A program made the translations under genes and the position numbers. Shown here piece by piece: positions 34,689 to 44,307 of a stretch of 59,746 nt of DNA. The DNA is from Euryarchaeota archaeon UBA202 (GTDB lineage: Archaea > Thermoplasmatota > E2 > UBA202). How positions within the stretch are numbered: the first letter of the stretch is position 1; the number at the start of each line of letters is the position of its first letter. A model generated the notes under the pieces. The model was given only the letters and a program-made list of their open reading frames with translations. It was not told the DNA's origin and did no database searches. The DNA lies in the NCBI GenBank assembly GCA_002502685.1, contig DAQA01000008.1:73882-133627 (forward strand), in the 5' to 3' direction.

Positions 34689-36320
34689 TTATTTTTTTCG
34701 CAATTCTCGCCTCAGTATCTTACCTGAAGTTGTTTTCGGAAGTTCATCCACATATTCAATAACCCGGGGATATTTATAGGGAGCCGTGACTTTCTTTACA
34801 TACTCCTGTAACTCCTTTGTCAAAGATGATGAAGGCCTTATACCCCTCGCAAGGACAACAAAGGCCTTTACGATATCCCCCCGTACACCCTTGGGGTCGA
34901 GGGCAGCCACCACGGCACATTCCACCACAGCGTTATGTTCCAGTAATGCGGATTCGACCTCAAAGGGACCAATCCGGTATCCGGATGATTTTATGACATC
35001 ATCTGAGCGTCCCACAAACCAGAAATATCCATCTTTATCCTTGTATCCCCTATCTCCGGTAAAATAATAGTCACCCCGAAAGGCCTCTTGCATGGCATCA
35101 GGATCCTTCCAGTATTCAGTAAACAGGCCAGGTGGTCTTTCCTTTCCTATATAGAGAGCAATATTTCCTTCTTGGTTTTCCTCCACCTCCTGCCCCATGT
35201 CATCCACGATACGGACGTCATGACCGGGTGTGGGTTTCCCCACAGAACCATATTTTATTGGCATAAAGGGGTAATTTGATAGGACACACACGGTTTCTGT
35301 TTGCCCATAGAAATCATATATCTCAAGACCAAATGCCTTCTTCCATACCCTGATGATCTCGGGGTTAAGTGGCTCACCGGCACTCATGCAATGACGAAGA
35401 TTTAAATGATATTTCTGCAGATCAAGTTGGATGAGTAAACGGTATACAGTGGGTGGGGCACAGAATGTAGTCACGCCGTATCTTTCCATAGCATTTAATA
35501 GTCCATGGGGGTCAAATCTCCCGGGTGTTTCCCATTGAATGATGGCGGCGCCCACGATCATTTGGCCAAATAGTTTTCCCCATGCGGCCTTTGCCCATCC
35601 TGTCTCAGAAACCGTCCAATGAAGATCGCATTTGGTTAGTGCTTGGGCGAACCGGGCGGTGACCTCGTGGCCCAGGGGATAGCTGTGTGAATGGAGAACC
35701 ATTTTAGGTGGACCTGTTGTTCCAGATGTAAAATAGATAAGTAGGGGATCGGTTGACCGTGTTTTATAGTCTTTTTCTTTTTCCATTACCCTGGGTACCT
35801 TATTTATTTCCTCTTGATAATTCATCCATCCTTCTCTCTGGGCATCCACGAGCATTACATGTTTGAGAGTGGGGCATTTCTTTTTGATGAGTTCGACTTT
35901 TGAGGCATGATCAAGATCAGTGATAACCATACAGCCCTCCGCTCGGTTTAATCGGTATTCTATGTCATGTTCGGTGAGAAGAACAGTGCCAGGCATGGCC
36001 ACTACTCCTCTTTTAAACAGACCGATAAGGGTAATGTACCATTCCGGTATGCTTTGCAGAATGACAAGGACTCTGTCTCCTTTTTTAATTCCCTTGTTTT
36101 TTAATACATTGGCAAATTGATCAGAGAGAACCTTGAGGTCATAAAATGTGTGGTAATGCGCCTTCTCTCCGGATCCAGTAAGGGATATGAGCGCTAGTTT
36201 AGTCCGGTCTTCGGCCCATTGATCAACAACATCGAAGCCAAAGTTATAGTATTCGGGAACGTTCCATTGAAAATTATTATACAAGAATTTATACCTGTCT
36301 TTTTTTGTTTCTGTAGCCAT
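34689..36320 (-). CDS. AMP-forming acyl-CoA synthetase
   Basis: A 543-residue ANL-superfamily enzyme that activates a carboxylate with ATP and CoA. The P-loop-like motif is IYFTSGTTGPPKMVLHS (about 190-206), the A5/A8 core motifs are YDFYGQTE and YFTGDRGYKDKDGYFWFVGR, and the catalytic lysine is in LPKTTSGKILRREL at the C-terminus. Overall wording is that of the medium-chain/acetyl-type (AcsM-like) group. Substrate uncertain. Single gene. Confidence 0.9.
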   Translation of the reverse strand: MATETKKDRYKFLYNNFQWNVPEYYNFGFDVVDQWAEDRTKLALISLTGSGEKAHYHTFYDLKVLSDQFANVLKNKGIKKGDRVLVILQSIPEWYITLIGLFKRGVVAMPGTVLLTEHDIEYRLNRAEGCMVITDLDHASKVELIKKKCPTLKHVMLVDAQREGWMNYQEEINKVPRVMEKEKDYKTRSTDPLLIYFTSGTTGPPKMVLHSHSYPLGHEVTARFAQALTKCDLHWTVSETGWAKAAWGKLFGQMIVGAAIIQWETPGRFDPHGLLNAMERYGVTTFCAPPTVYRLLIQLDLQKYHLNLRHCMSAGEPLNPEIIRVWKKAFGLEIYDFYGQTETVCVLSNYPFMPIKYGSVGKPTPGHDVRIVDDMGQEVEENQEGNIALYIGKERPPGLFTEYWKDPDAMQEAFRGDYYFTGDRGYKDKDGYFWFVGRSDDVIKSSGYRIGPFEVESALLEHNAVVECAVVAALDPKGVRGDIVKAFVVLARGIRPSSSLTKELQEYVKKVTAPYKYPRVIEYVDELPKTTSGKILRRELRKK

Positions 36321-36496
36321 ACAAAAGAGAGGTATAAATTATCATTTTTTATATGTATCTCTTTTCTTGATAAAGCATGTTACATGGATAGGTGTAAATG
36401 GATACACCTTATATTCTTTAATCAGTTTTATTTTTTGTTTTATTTCTCTTTTGTCTGTTTTCATTTTTTTTTTGCTGATGAATGGATAGTGTTTAG

Positions 36497-37750
36497 TTGG
36501 TACTATCTTTTTGGGGTGTTAAAAGCAAGTGGATAGGTTATCTTAATATAGGTCCTTTTTTTTTCTTATTGGTGAAGAGTATCTATCAAGTATCTCTGGT
36601 GATTGTTCTGTGTGGTCTAGTGGTCGTGATACTGGGTTTCCTCTTTTTTCCCCATCTTTTTTATGATCAATTCATTTGGAAATATTTTTGGGGTCCCCTG
36701 AAAGCAGATGCTGTGAGTCATCCTGTGGAGTTGCATGGCATCTGGGCATATGAGGGATATACTCTTGTTTCAGAAATTATCTATGGAGTGTTCCTCATTT
36801 TTTCCCTTTTAGGTATCTATAAATTTTTCAAGATTTTAAAAGTACAGGTCAATTCCTCATTTTTTCTGGCTGTTTTTCCATTTATTTTACTGGGGCCCAT
36901 TGCTCGTGTTCTAGAGGATTCCGGATTGTATCATCCTCCTCTCATTTATTGGTTTATCTCCCCCCTAATCTACGTCCAGATCGCTTTTTATTTTTTTGGG
37001 TCATTTCTGTTTAGTTATTATCTTGAAAAATCCCGTTTTTCTTTCCGGAAAATTTTGCTACTATTTGGTGGGTCCCTTCTTTGTATAAATCTTTTTTATT
37101 TCATTATCTATGTTTTCCGGCAGGATGCATGCAGTTATTATATGTCTTCTCTTGTATTGATTGTTTTTTCCCTGTTTTCCTTTTTAATGGTTTTGGGTTT
37201 CCTCTGGTATTTCCAAAAGTTTACCTATCCTATGGCTCTATCATCTTTGGGTGTCCTTATCCTTCTTCCCGCGATCTATCTTATTGGGCGATGGCTCAGT
37301 GGTTCTCCTTGGATGGAAACAGGAGAAACATATTTTGTTGTTCTCCCCCTGGTGCTTCTTTTTGCCGGGGGCACGGTTTTAGGAATATTTGTCTTGTCAA
37401 AAATAGATATTCTCCCTGTAAAAACCACATTGATCAACTTATTTTTAGTCTTTGGCCATATGCTGGATGGATGGGCAAGTTATCTTGCTGTAAAGGACCC
37501 CTTCAATCTGGGTCTTATTTATGGAGAAAAACATCCCTTGCCCCAGTTTTTAATGGATCATGTACACGGCCTTTCCTATCCTGTAGTAAAACTTTCCATG
37601 GTCCTCATTGTTCTCTATCTCATCGACGCACCCTTTAAACAAGAATTAGAAAAATATTTTAATCTGAGTAATTTGCTTAAATTAGCAATCCTTATCTTGG
37701 GTTTTGCACCTGGCTTACGGGATTTACTTCGCGTTGTCATGGGAATCTAA
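36497..37750 (+). CDS. DUF63 family membrane protein
   Basis: A polytopic protein of up to 417 residues (about 390 if translation starts at the GTG at 36572, VKSIYQVSLVIVLC, which fits the family N-terminus better). About nine hydrophobic helices are visible. DUF63 hallmarks are FFPHLFYDQFIWKYFWGPL, PFILLGPIARVLEDSGLYHP and FGHMLDGWASYLAVKDPF. The family is confined mainly to euryarchaea and its function is unknown. Single gene. Confidence 0.88.
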   Translation: MVLSFWGVKSKWIGYLNIGPFFFLLVKSIYQVSLVIVLCGLVVVILGFLFFPHLFYDQFIWKYFWGPLKADAVSHPVELHGIWAYEGYTLVSEIIYGVFLIFSLLGIYKFFKILKVQVNSSFFLAVFPFILLGPIARVLEDSGLYHPPLIYWFISPLIYVQIAFYFFGSFLFSYYLEKSRFSFRKILLLFGGSLLCINLFYFIIYVFRQDACSYYMSSLVLIVFSLFSFLMVLGFLWYFQKFTYPMALSSLGVLILLPAIYLIGRWLSGSPWMETGETYFVVLPLVLLFAGGTVLGIFVLSKIDILPVKTTLINLFLVFGHMLDGWASYLAVKDPFNLGLIYGEKHPLPQFLMDHVHGLSYPVVKLSMVLIVLYLIDAPFKQELEKYFNLSNLLKLAILILGFAPGLRDLLRVVMGI

Positions 37751-37915
37751 AAAATCTCTATATACCCATTAGGAAAAAAGGTCTAGATTTTTTTATATTT
37801 TTGGCAACCACCAGTGTGTACTAACCATGGCTAGATGAACAACCTATAAAAGGAAGAGGCATTTTTCCTGGTTTTTTTATGGAGTTAGGATAAAAAAGTT
37901 TAGTGATATGATTAC

Positions 37916-38110
37916 TTATTTGTGATGTAGCTTTATAAAGGTATTCAAGGACCGGTCATAGGTTTTCTCAATGTCGGGTGGAAAAAAACAGGCAGGTAAC
38001 TCTTTACGTTTCCAGTGATAATCAAGGCATTCACAACAGATACCTTTTCTTGAACATCCCTCCCAGGTACAATTACATTTTTTAAGGTTTTCCTCTTTTT
38101 TACATTCCAT
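37916..38110 (-). CDS. DUF6485 family cysteine-rich protein
   Basis: A 64-residue protein with six cysteines, including CNCTWEGCSRKGICCECLDY and the close HWKRKELPACFFPP, the pattern of the small DUF6485 family. Likely a metal-binding protein. Its start overlaps the Nudix stop by one base, so the two are co-translated. Confidence 0.8.
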   Translation of the reverse strand: MECKKEENLKKCNCTWEGCSRKGICCECLDYHWKRKELPACFFPPDIEKTYDRSLNTFIKLHHK

Positions 38111-38520
38111 TATGCCACCTTCACCTGATGAATGGTATCTTTAATAATTTTTTCATGGTCAAAAGCCAAGCGGGGAAGATCATTAAGATCAAAAAAATCT
38201 ATACCCTCCGCGTCACTTCCCGCCCGGGGGTTTCCCCTAGCGATACTCAATAAATACACAATGGAGATTGTGTGTCCTCGTGGATCCCTCTTGGGATCTG
38301 AATAAACTCCCAATATTTTCGGTATAGTTCCCGTTATTCCTGTTTCCTCCTGAACTTCTCGTATCACCGCTTCTTCTGTTGTTTCTCCATACTCAACAAA
38401 ACCACCGGGTAATGCCCACTGTCCCCGAAAAGGTTCATTGCCGCGTTTGATGAGCAAAATCATCTTGTTTTTTATGATGATGCCATCAACCGTCAAACGA
38501 GGAAATTTCATGCAGTACAA
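38110..38520 (-). CDS. Nudix hydrolase
   Basis: A 136-residue Nudix enzyme. The Nudix box is intact: GGFVEYGETTEEAVIREVQEETGI (Gx5Ex7REUxEExGU) around residues 40-63. Length and the PRLTVDGIIIKNKMILLIKR start fit the ADP-ribose pyrophosphatase-like group. A second ATG three codons downstream is equally plausible. Divergent from LysRS. Confidence 0.92.
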   Translation of the reverse strand: MYCMKFPRLTVDGIIIKNKMILLIKRGNEPFRGQWALPGGFVEYGETTEEAVIREVQEETGITGTIPKILGVYSDPKRDPRGHTISIVYLLSIARGNPRAGSDAEGIDFFDLNDLPRLAFDHEKIIKDTIHQVKVA

Positions 38521-38587
38521 TACATAAGGAGGATAAAAAAACTATGATGTACCAAAAAACATAATATCTGAACTTTCATTAAATGAT

Positions 38588-40153
38588 GTGCATTGGGCAG
38601 ATGTTGCAGCAAAAAAACTATGTACAACTCAAAAGAAACATGTCCTAGCCACTGCCATAACGCCCTCGGGTCCCATTCATATCGGCAACATGCGGGAAAT
38701 CTTGACTACAGATGCCGTGTATCGTTCACTTGAAAAGACAGGATGCACAGGGGAGCTCATCTATATTGGCGATACCTTTGACCCCCTACGAAAAGTGTAT
38801 CCTTTTCTTCCCTCTCATTATAAAAAATATGTTGGAAAACCACTTGCTGAAATTCCCTGTCCCTGTGGATCCCATGACAATTATGCACAGCATTACCTCA
38901 ATCCTTTCCTGGATTGTCTAAAAAAACTGGGTGTCCAACCCACTGTCTATCTCGCGCATGAGATCTATGGAATGGGAAAATATCAAGAAGCAATCAAGGT
39001 GGCTGTCCAAAAAACAGATGAAATAAAACAAATCATTGAGGATGTAACAGGGAGGACTCTTCCCCCTGACTGGATTCCCTTAAATATCCACTGCGGCAAT
39101 TGTGGTAGATTGGATACAGAGATATTGGATCATCAGTATCCCTATGTTACCCACCAGTGTTCCTGTGGGCACAAGGAAACTATTGATATTCGGGTCAAGG
39201 GTACCTGTAAACTCCCCTGGCGGATTGATTGGCCTGCTCGATGGAAGATATTTCATGTCACCTTTGAGGCATTTGGGAAGGATCATGCGGCTGCGGGTGG
39301 ATCTTGGGATACAGGGAAGATCTTATCTGAAAAAATATTTCATTATCCTCCCCCCATGCCCCTAGTTTATGAATTTATCCATCTGAAGGATAAGGGAGCC
39401 ATGCATGGATCCACGGGTACAGCCATATCCGCTGAGGAAATGTTACAGATGACGCCGCCTGAAGTTTTACGTTTTCTTCTGATGAAACAAAATCCTGCCC
39501 GGCATATAGAATTTGATACGGGACTTGGTCTCTTAAATCTTGTTGATGAATATGATGAATATGAAGATGTTTATTTTGGTAAAAGCGATCCTAAGACAGG
39601 GATGAAAGAGGTTAAGCGTACCTATGAACTATCACAGCCCTATCATGTCCCGAGAAATATCTCCCCCCATATTCCCTATCGACATCTAGTTACACTTGCC
39701 CAAATAGGGCATACCTGGAAGGGTGTAAAAAAGATTTTGGTGAGAACAGAGCAAATATCCCTGGATTTGGATAAAGAGGAAGAATGCTATCTGTCACAGC
39801 GTCTTGAGAATGTTCAATATTGGCTGGATAATTTTGCCCCTGAGATGGTGAAATTTAAGATTTCATCTACACTGCTGGATATTGATTTAAGTTCCACTCA
39901 AAAAATATTTCTTTCCAGTGTTGCAAGGATTCTCCGGGAAACAGAATGGAAACCAGAGTTAATTCATTCAGCCATCTATACCGTGATTGAGGATTTGGAA
40001 AAACAGAAAAAAAAAGGATTTGCCGGGGAAGGTTTTCAAATCATTTACCAAGTATTACTGGGGAAAAAAAAGGGTCCACGAGCAGGATATTTTCTCTCCT
40101 CACTTGAGAAAGACTTTGTGATTAATCGCCTGGAGACGGCAGCCACGAAATAA
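38588..40153 (+). CDS. lysK: Lysyl-tRNA synthetase, class I
   Basis: A 521-residue class I LysRS, the archaeal form unrelated to bacterial class II LysRS. A GTG start gives MHWADVAAKKL. The HIGH-type motif is SGPIHIGNMREI and the KMSKS-type motif is GAMHGSTGTAIS near residue 280. A zinc-knuckle-like CGNCGRLDT...CSCGHKE lies between. The C-terminal anticodon-binding helical domain is complete. Confidence 0.95.
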   Translation: MHWADVAAKKLCTTQKKHVLATAITPSGPIHIGNMREILTTDAVYRSLEKTGCTGELIYIGDTFDPLRKVYPFLPSHYKKYVGKPLAEIPCPCGSHDNYAQHYLNPFLDCLKKLGVQPTVYLAHEIYGMGKYQEAIKVAVQKTDEIKQIIEDVTGRTLPPDWIPLNIHCGNCGRLDTEILDHQYPYVTHQCSCGHKETIDIRVKGTCKLPWRIDWPARWKIFHVTFEAFGKDHAAAGGSWDTGKILSEKIFHYPPPMPLVYEFIHLKDKGAMHGSTGTAISAEEMLQMTPPEVLRFLLMKQNPARHIEFDTGLGLLNLVDEYDEYEDVYFGKSDPKTGMKEVKRTYELSQPYHVPRNISPHIPYRHLVTLAQIGHTWKGVKKILVRTEQISLDLDKEEECYLSQRLENVQYWLDNFAPEMVKFKISSTLLDIDLSSTQKIFLSSVARILRETEWKPELIHSAIYTVIEDLEKQKKKGFAGEGFQIIYQVLLGKKKGPRAGYFLSSLEKDFVINRLETAATK

Positions 40154-40351
40154 AAATCCCTTGGTTACAACTCGTGGTTTAGATGCCATGTTTGACTTTT
40201 CTTTTGCCATCCCTATCTAAAACACGGATATAAAGATAGATATTATTGGTATATCTTTTATCACTCCCTTCCTATCTCCTTTTTTTGTTTTTCCCTTGGG
40301 TGGAGTATGGGCAGTACTTTTATAAATGATGATTGAATATTGGTGGCTGCT

Positions 40352-40864
40352 ATGGCAAAGACAAAACCTGGGAAAATGTACCGGGAAATCAGGGGTCAGG
40401 CATTTACCCGGCGGAAATACATGGGTGGTGTACCCAATCCTCGTATCACTCAATATGACTTGGGAAATAAAACAGAAAAGTTTCCAGTGGCGGTTCATTT
40501 GGTGGTGGATGAGCAATGCCAGATAATTCATAATGCCCTGGAGGCTGCCCGTATTGCAGCCAATCGATATATTGAAAAACAATCGGGTCGGCTGGGTTAT
40601 CATTTGAAGGTGCGTGTATATCCCCATAATGTTCTTCGGGAAAACAAACAGGCAACCGGGGCTGGTGCAGATAGGATTTCCCAGGGGATGAGTCAGTCAT
40701 TTGGGAAAAATGTGGGGACCGCGGCAAGGGTTCGTAGAAGCCAAAAAATTTTAACTATTTCTACCTCCAAGGATAATGTTGAGCATGCCAAGATGGCATT
40801 AAAGCGAGCCGGGGCAAAGCTTCCCGTGCACTGTAAAATCAAGATAGAGAACCTAGGGAGTTAA
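40352..40864 (+). CDS. rpl10e: Large ribosomal subunit protein L10e (uL16)
   Basis: A 170-residue L10e starting MAKTKPGKMYREIRGQAFTR; an upstream in-frame ATG gives an unlikely four-residue extension. Family blocks: RKYMGGVPNPRITQYDLG, AANRYIEKQSGRLGYHLKVR and GADRISQGMSQSFGK. Sits at the A/P-site side of the 50S subunit. Its end overlaps the purC end by 12 bases on the other strand. Confidence 0.96.
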   Translation: MAKTKPGKMYREIRGQAFTRRKYMGGVPNPRITQYDLGNKTEKFPVAVHLVVDEQCQIIHNALEAARIAANRYIEKQSGRLGYHLKVRVYPHNVLRENKQATGAGADRISQGMSQSFGKNVGTAARVRRSQKILTISTSKDNVEHAKMALKRAGAKLPVHCKIKIENLGS

Positions 40865-41752
40865 TCCTACAATTCTTTCACAGGCTTCTAGATATTTTTT
40901 ACTTGTATTGGTGACCACATCCGGGGGTAATATAGGGGATTTTCCCTCTCCCTTCCAGCCAATACTGGCTAGATAATCCCGTACATATTGTTTATCCAGG
41001 GAGGGTTGAGAGACACCGGGTTGATAACGGTCAACTGACCAAAATCGTGATGAATCAGGCGTCAAAACCTCATCAATCACTATTACCTCCTCATCAATTA
41101 AGCCAAATTCAAATTTGGTATCAGCAATAAGGATGCCCCGTGATTTAGCATAGCTATGAGCATGGTCATACATCGCCAGTGATTTTTCTTTAAGGATTGA
41201 GGTTAACTCCTTTCCCACCACTTCCTCCATTTTTTTTTCGGATATATAGATATCATGTCCCTCATCAGCCTTTGTTGAAGGAGTAAAAATCGCCTGGGGA
41301 AGCTTTTCTGATTCCTCCATTCCCTGGGGTAATTTTATACCGCAAATACTTTTTTTTTCTTGATATTCCCGCCATGCAAATCCACTCAGGTATCCCCGGA
41401 CGATGCACTCTATTGGTATTGCCTCTGCCTTTTTTACCAGCATTGTTCTTCCCTCTAGTTCCGGGTTTCCCCATACCTCGGGGGGGAAATCCTTCATCTG
41501 GGTGGATATCAGGTGATGGGAGTCCTTTATTTTATGAAACCAGAATTCAGATATTTTGGTAAGACATATACCTTTGAGAGGGATGAGGGTATCTAGTACC
41601 CGGTCAAACGCCGAGATTCTGTCCGTGGCAATCACCAAGAGATTATCATCCAAGTCATATACGTCCCGGACCTTGCCTTTTTTCAAAATTTTAAGATCTA
41701 TATCTGTTGTTCCTACCGTCTTTGATTTCATGCCACTCCCACTCTTAATCAT
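40853..41752 (-). CDS. purC: Phosphoribosylaminoimidazole-succinocarboxamide synthase
   Basis: A 299-residue SAICAR synthetase (purine biosynthesis step 8). Motifs: KKGKVRDVYDLDDNLLVIAT then DRISAFD near the N-terminus, VKKAEAIPIECIVRGYLSG in the middle and LIADTKFEFGL later, as in the long bacterial/archaeal form. An ATG seven codons in (MKSKTVGTTDID) may be the real start. No other pur genes are adjacent. Confidence 0.93.
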   Translation of the reverse strand: MIKSGSGMKSKTVGTTDIDLKILKKGKVRDVYDLDDNLLVIATDRISAFDRVLDTLIPLKGICLTKISEFWFHKIKDSHHLISTQMKDFPPEVWGNPELEGRTMLVKKAEAIPIECIVRGYLSGFAWREYQEKKSICGIKLPQGMEESEKLPQAIFTPSTKADEGHDIYISEKKMEEVVGKELTSILKEKSLAMYDHAHSYAKSRGILIADTKFEFGLIDEEVIVIDEVLTPDSSRFWSVDRYQPGVSQPSLDKQYVRDYLASIGWKGEGKSPILPPDVVTNTSKKYLEACERIVGLTP

Positions 41753-42156
41753 TTTTTAATCGGGGCATATACTTCTATGCTTGTAAACAAGACAATAAAC
41801 ATCTCTTATTATTGCATCCTTGTTTAATTGTCTCTCTGTCATATCTTTTCATATCTCCCAAGCCCCTATTTTTTTTACTTACTTTGGCGGTAATACTACT
41901 TGTTCTATTTATATTTACTTTCATCTATAACTCTCCGGAATCCATTTCACCGGCACGAGGGTGACCTCACTTCCTCAAAACCAGAAATCAGACATTTTAT
42001 TCTTTATTTTAGGAATAAGAAAAAATGTAACATTTATAAGATTAGGGGCAATACATCTTTTTTTATAATATGGGAAACCCTTTTTTATCCCCCCGTGATT
42101 ACACCTGCAGATTCCTTGAAGGGAATGTTGTATCAGTAAACCAGGGAAAAAATTTC
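41753..42156. other. Gene-free stretch, promoter region only
   Basis: About 400 AT-rich bases. TATA-like TTTATAAG (about 42031) and TTTATAAT (about 42059) could drive the zinc-ribbon gene. If the upper box is used, an upstream in-frame ATG at 42070 would be near-leaderless. No other structure seen. Confidence 0.35.
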
Positions 42157-42363
42157 ATGATCTCAAAATATAAATATGGAATAATTGGATGCACCACTTG
42201 TCGTCAAGTTAAAGGAGTGAATCTTCATAATGTGACCACAAAATGTCCCCATTGCGGGAAAACCTTAAAGATCAAAGAACAAAGGATACTTTATGAGACA
42301 AGTAATGAACAAGAATTGCAAAAAATGGTTGGTAAAATAAATGAACAATTACAGAAGCATTAA
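42157..42363 (+). CDS. DUF1922-like archaeal zinc-ribbon protein
   Basis: About 68 residues from MISKYKYGIIGC; an ATG 29 codons upstream is possible. Two cysteine pairs, CTTC and CPHC, frame a zinc ribbon (GCTTCRQVKG...TTKCPHCGKTLKIKEQRILYE), followed by a helical tail ending ELQKMVGKINEQLQ. The layout matches small archaeal DUF1922-like proteins of unknown function. Nine bases separate it from the hydrolase gene, so they are likely co-transcribed. Confidence 0.7.
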   Translation: MISKYKYGIIGCTTCRQVKGVNLHNVTTKCPHCGKTLKIKEQRILYETSNEQELQKMVGKINEQLQKH

Positions 42364-42372
42364 TGCTATTTT

Positions 42373-43047
42373 ATGTGTAAGGAACAATCACTACAGATAG
42401 GGGATCTAAGGGGTGTACTACATTCCCCAGAATGTATCAGCCAATATTTTATTGTTGCTTGTCATGGTTTATATTCCACAAAGGACAGCCCAAAATATAA
42501 GGAAATGGGGGAACACTATAGTAACCAGGGCTACAATCTCCTCCGTTTTGATTTCTGGGGATGCGGCAAAAGCAAAGGAGATTTTTATCAATCAACTCTT
42601 ACCAATAGACTCCGTGATTTAAGACAGGTTCTCTTATATCTAAGAAACCACTATTCTGACCCCTGTATCGGCCTTTTTGGTTCCTCACTGGGTGGAGTGG
42701 TCTCTATTTTAACGGCATCACAGAATCTATGGCCAGAGATTCATGTCCTGGTTGTGTGGTCCACTCCTTGTTTTTTTGATGGCCTAGAGGAGCTCCCCGT
42801 GCAGTTTAGAAACGATCTTGGAAAATATGATATATTAGAGGCAGCTTCACGTCTTCCCCCAACGCTTTTTATACATGGTACCCGAGATAATTTGGTTCCC
42901 TCATCGCATGCACGTTCCTTTTATAAGCGAGCACCTTCCCCAAAAAAAATTTATTTTTTTGACACGGACCATGGTTTTTCTTCACCTATAGAAAGACAGA
43001 AAGCCCTTTTGTTATCCCTTTCCTGGTATGATACATATCTGCGGTAG
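42373..43047 (+). CDS. Alpha/beta hydrolase
   Basis: A 224-residue serine hydrolase. The nucleophile elbow is IGLFGSSLGGVVSIL (Ser about residue 103), the acid is in FIHGTRDNLVPSSHA and the base histidine in DTDHGFSSP, giving a full catalytic triad. No signal peptide, so cytosolic. Resembles small esterase/acyl-peptidase-like hydrolases with a short cap. Substrate unknown. Confidence 0.88.
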   Translation: MCKEQSLQIGDLRGVLHSPECISQYFIVACHGLYSTKDSPKYKEMGEHYSNQGYNLLRFDFWGCGKSKGDFYQSTLTNRLRDLRQVLLYLRNHYSDPCIGLFGSSLGGVVSILTASQNLWPEIHVLVVWSTPCFFDGLEELPVQFRNDLGKYDILEAASRLPPTLFIHGTRDNLVPSSHARSFYKRAPSPKKIYFFDTDHGFSSPIERQKALLLSLSWYDTYLR

Positions 43048-43087
43048 ATTTTCTTAATAACAATTTTATACCTGTTATCTATTTTCT

Positions 43088-43984
43088 ATGATAATGAAAC
43101 ATAAAAAAGAACACAGATCTGCAAGGATTATCCATGCACTATTTTTTTTATGTATGTGTACTTTCTTGATATCTCCTCTAGTATGCATGGGTGATGATAT
43201 TGTAAAGACCCTTGAAGTGGGTGATCATACCATCTATGTAGAGCAAAAGGAAGACCTCAATGTTCAGGAAACCCTCCTTTTTAATTACACCGTTTATTAT
43301 CATACAGGTAATAGTTCGGGGGTTAAAAAACCATTATCCTATAATGGCACTCTTTATTTTTGGATTTCTGGCAAAAGCAAAGACGTGGCTATTGAATGCC
43401 AGGGTTTAGATGTTGTATTTCAAAGACTAGTAGCTACAAATGTGTCCATAAATCTAGGAGAAAATAATTTGTCGATTCCGCCCAATGGACACCTCATGGT
43501 TAATTTGTCTTATTCTCTCCCCCCTCCATTTGATAAGAAACTTGTCTATAAAACAGATGCTCTAGAGGTAACCATTGCTGCAGAGGATTATCCCCGGGGG
43601 AATATTCCCATCCATTATGATTCTTTGAGCGACACCTATGTTTCCATTCTCGGGGCACAGGATAGCTCTTTTTCGTTTACTCTTGATTTTGTCTCGTCTC
43701 CCTCTTCCTCAATATGGAATATGGTTACTCTTGTTTTACTTGGGTTGGTTATCCTGTCGGTGCTTATACTCCTTTTTATTCGCTATCGCCCTAAAAAAGA
43801 TAAGATAGCAAAGGAACCTACTGAGTCATTGGAATTGAGAAAAAAATTACTCATGGATATACTAAAAACTTTGGAAATAGAGAGAAGCAAGGGCAGGGTT
43901 CCTGACACCTATTATAGTGTTATAAAGGATGATTACAAGAAAGAGGCTGTGAAGGTCATTCAGGAGCTTGAAAAAAGAAAATAA
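43088..43984 (+). CDS. Single-pass membrane protein, unknown
   Basis: A 298-residue protein with a signal peptide (IIHALFFLCMCTFLISPLVCMG), an extracellular beta-rich domain of about 190 residues with several N-glycosylation-type sites (NYT, NSS, NGT, NVS), one transmembrane helix (MVTLVLLGLVILSVLILLFI) and a cytosolic charged helical tail (about 55 residues). I do not recognise the family. Its stop lies 8 bases before the 3' end of tRNA-Met on the other strand. Confidence 0.65.
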   Translation: MIMKHKKEHRSARIIHALFFLCMCTFLISPLVCMGDDIVKTLEVGDHTIYVEQKEDLNVQETLLFNYTVYYHTGNSSGVKKPLSYNGTLYFWISGKSKDVAIECQGLDVVFQRLVATNVSINLGENNLSIPPNGHLMVNLSYSLPPPFDKKLVYKTDALEVTIAAEDYPRGNIPIHYDSLSDTYVSILGAQDSSFSFTLDFVSSPSSSIWNMVTLVLLGLVILSVLILLFIRYRPKKDKIAKEPTESLELRKKLLMDILKTLEIERSKGRVPDTYYSVIKDDYKKEAVKVIQELEKRK

Positions 43985-43991
43985 AAAAAAA

Positions 43992-44066
43992 TAGCGGGGC
44001 ATGGATTTGAACCATGGATCTTCGGGTTATGGGCCCGACGGGTTTTCCTGACTACCCCACCCCGCT
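43992..44066 (-). tRNA. Initiator tRNA-Met(CAU)
   Basis: Minus-strand fold: acceptor AGCGGGG/CCCCGCT with discriminator A, anticodon loop CCCATAA closed by three G-C pairs (GGG/CCC), the hallmark of initiator tRNA, and T arm CATGG-TTCAAAT-CCATG. A-U first pair also fits an archaeal initiator. No intron. CCA not encoded. Confidence 0.93.
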
Positions 44067-44177
44067 ATATGGGTGTTATAGTTGTGCCTATAATAAAAAC
44101 AAGTATTTATTAAAGTATCGTTAGTTAGCTTTGAAAACATTTTTAGGTATTTTATCCATACCTGGTGATGCTTTAAT

Positions 44178-44260
44178 GCGGGGGTACCCGAGCGGTCAAA
44201 GGGGCAGGGCTTAGGACCCTGTGGCGTAGGCCTTCGAGGGTTCAAATCCCTTCCCCCGCA
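44178..44260 (+). tRNA. tRNA-Leu(UAG)
   Basis: Acceptor GCGGGGG/CCCCCGC with discriminator A, D arm with GCGGTCAAAGGGGC, anticodon stem CAGGG/CCCTG around CTTAGGA (anticodon UAG), a long variable arm (TGGCGTAGGCCTTC) as expected of class II leucine tRNA, and T arm GAGGG-TTCAAAT-CCCTT. An 18-base palindrome and a ribbon-helix-helix-like gene follow at once, making it a candidate integration site. Confidence 0.93.
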
Positions 44261-44261
44261 T

Positions 44262-44279
44262 AATTTTACTAGTAAAATT
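44262..44279. repeat. Perfect 18-base palindrome after tRNA-Leu
   Basis: AATTTTACTAGTAAAATT is a full inverted repeat starting one base after the tRNA-Leu discriminator position and ending 28 bases before the next ATG. It could be an operator for the ribbon-helix-helix-like protein or a tRNA terminator hairpin. Confidence 0.6.
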
Positions 44280-44307
44280 TATTACCCTATATGGTATACA
44301 CTATAGT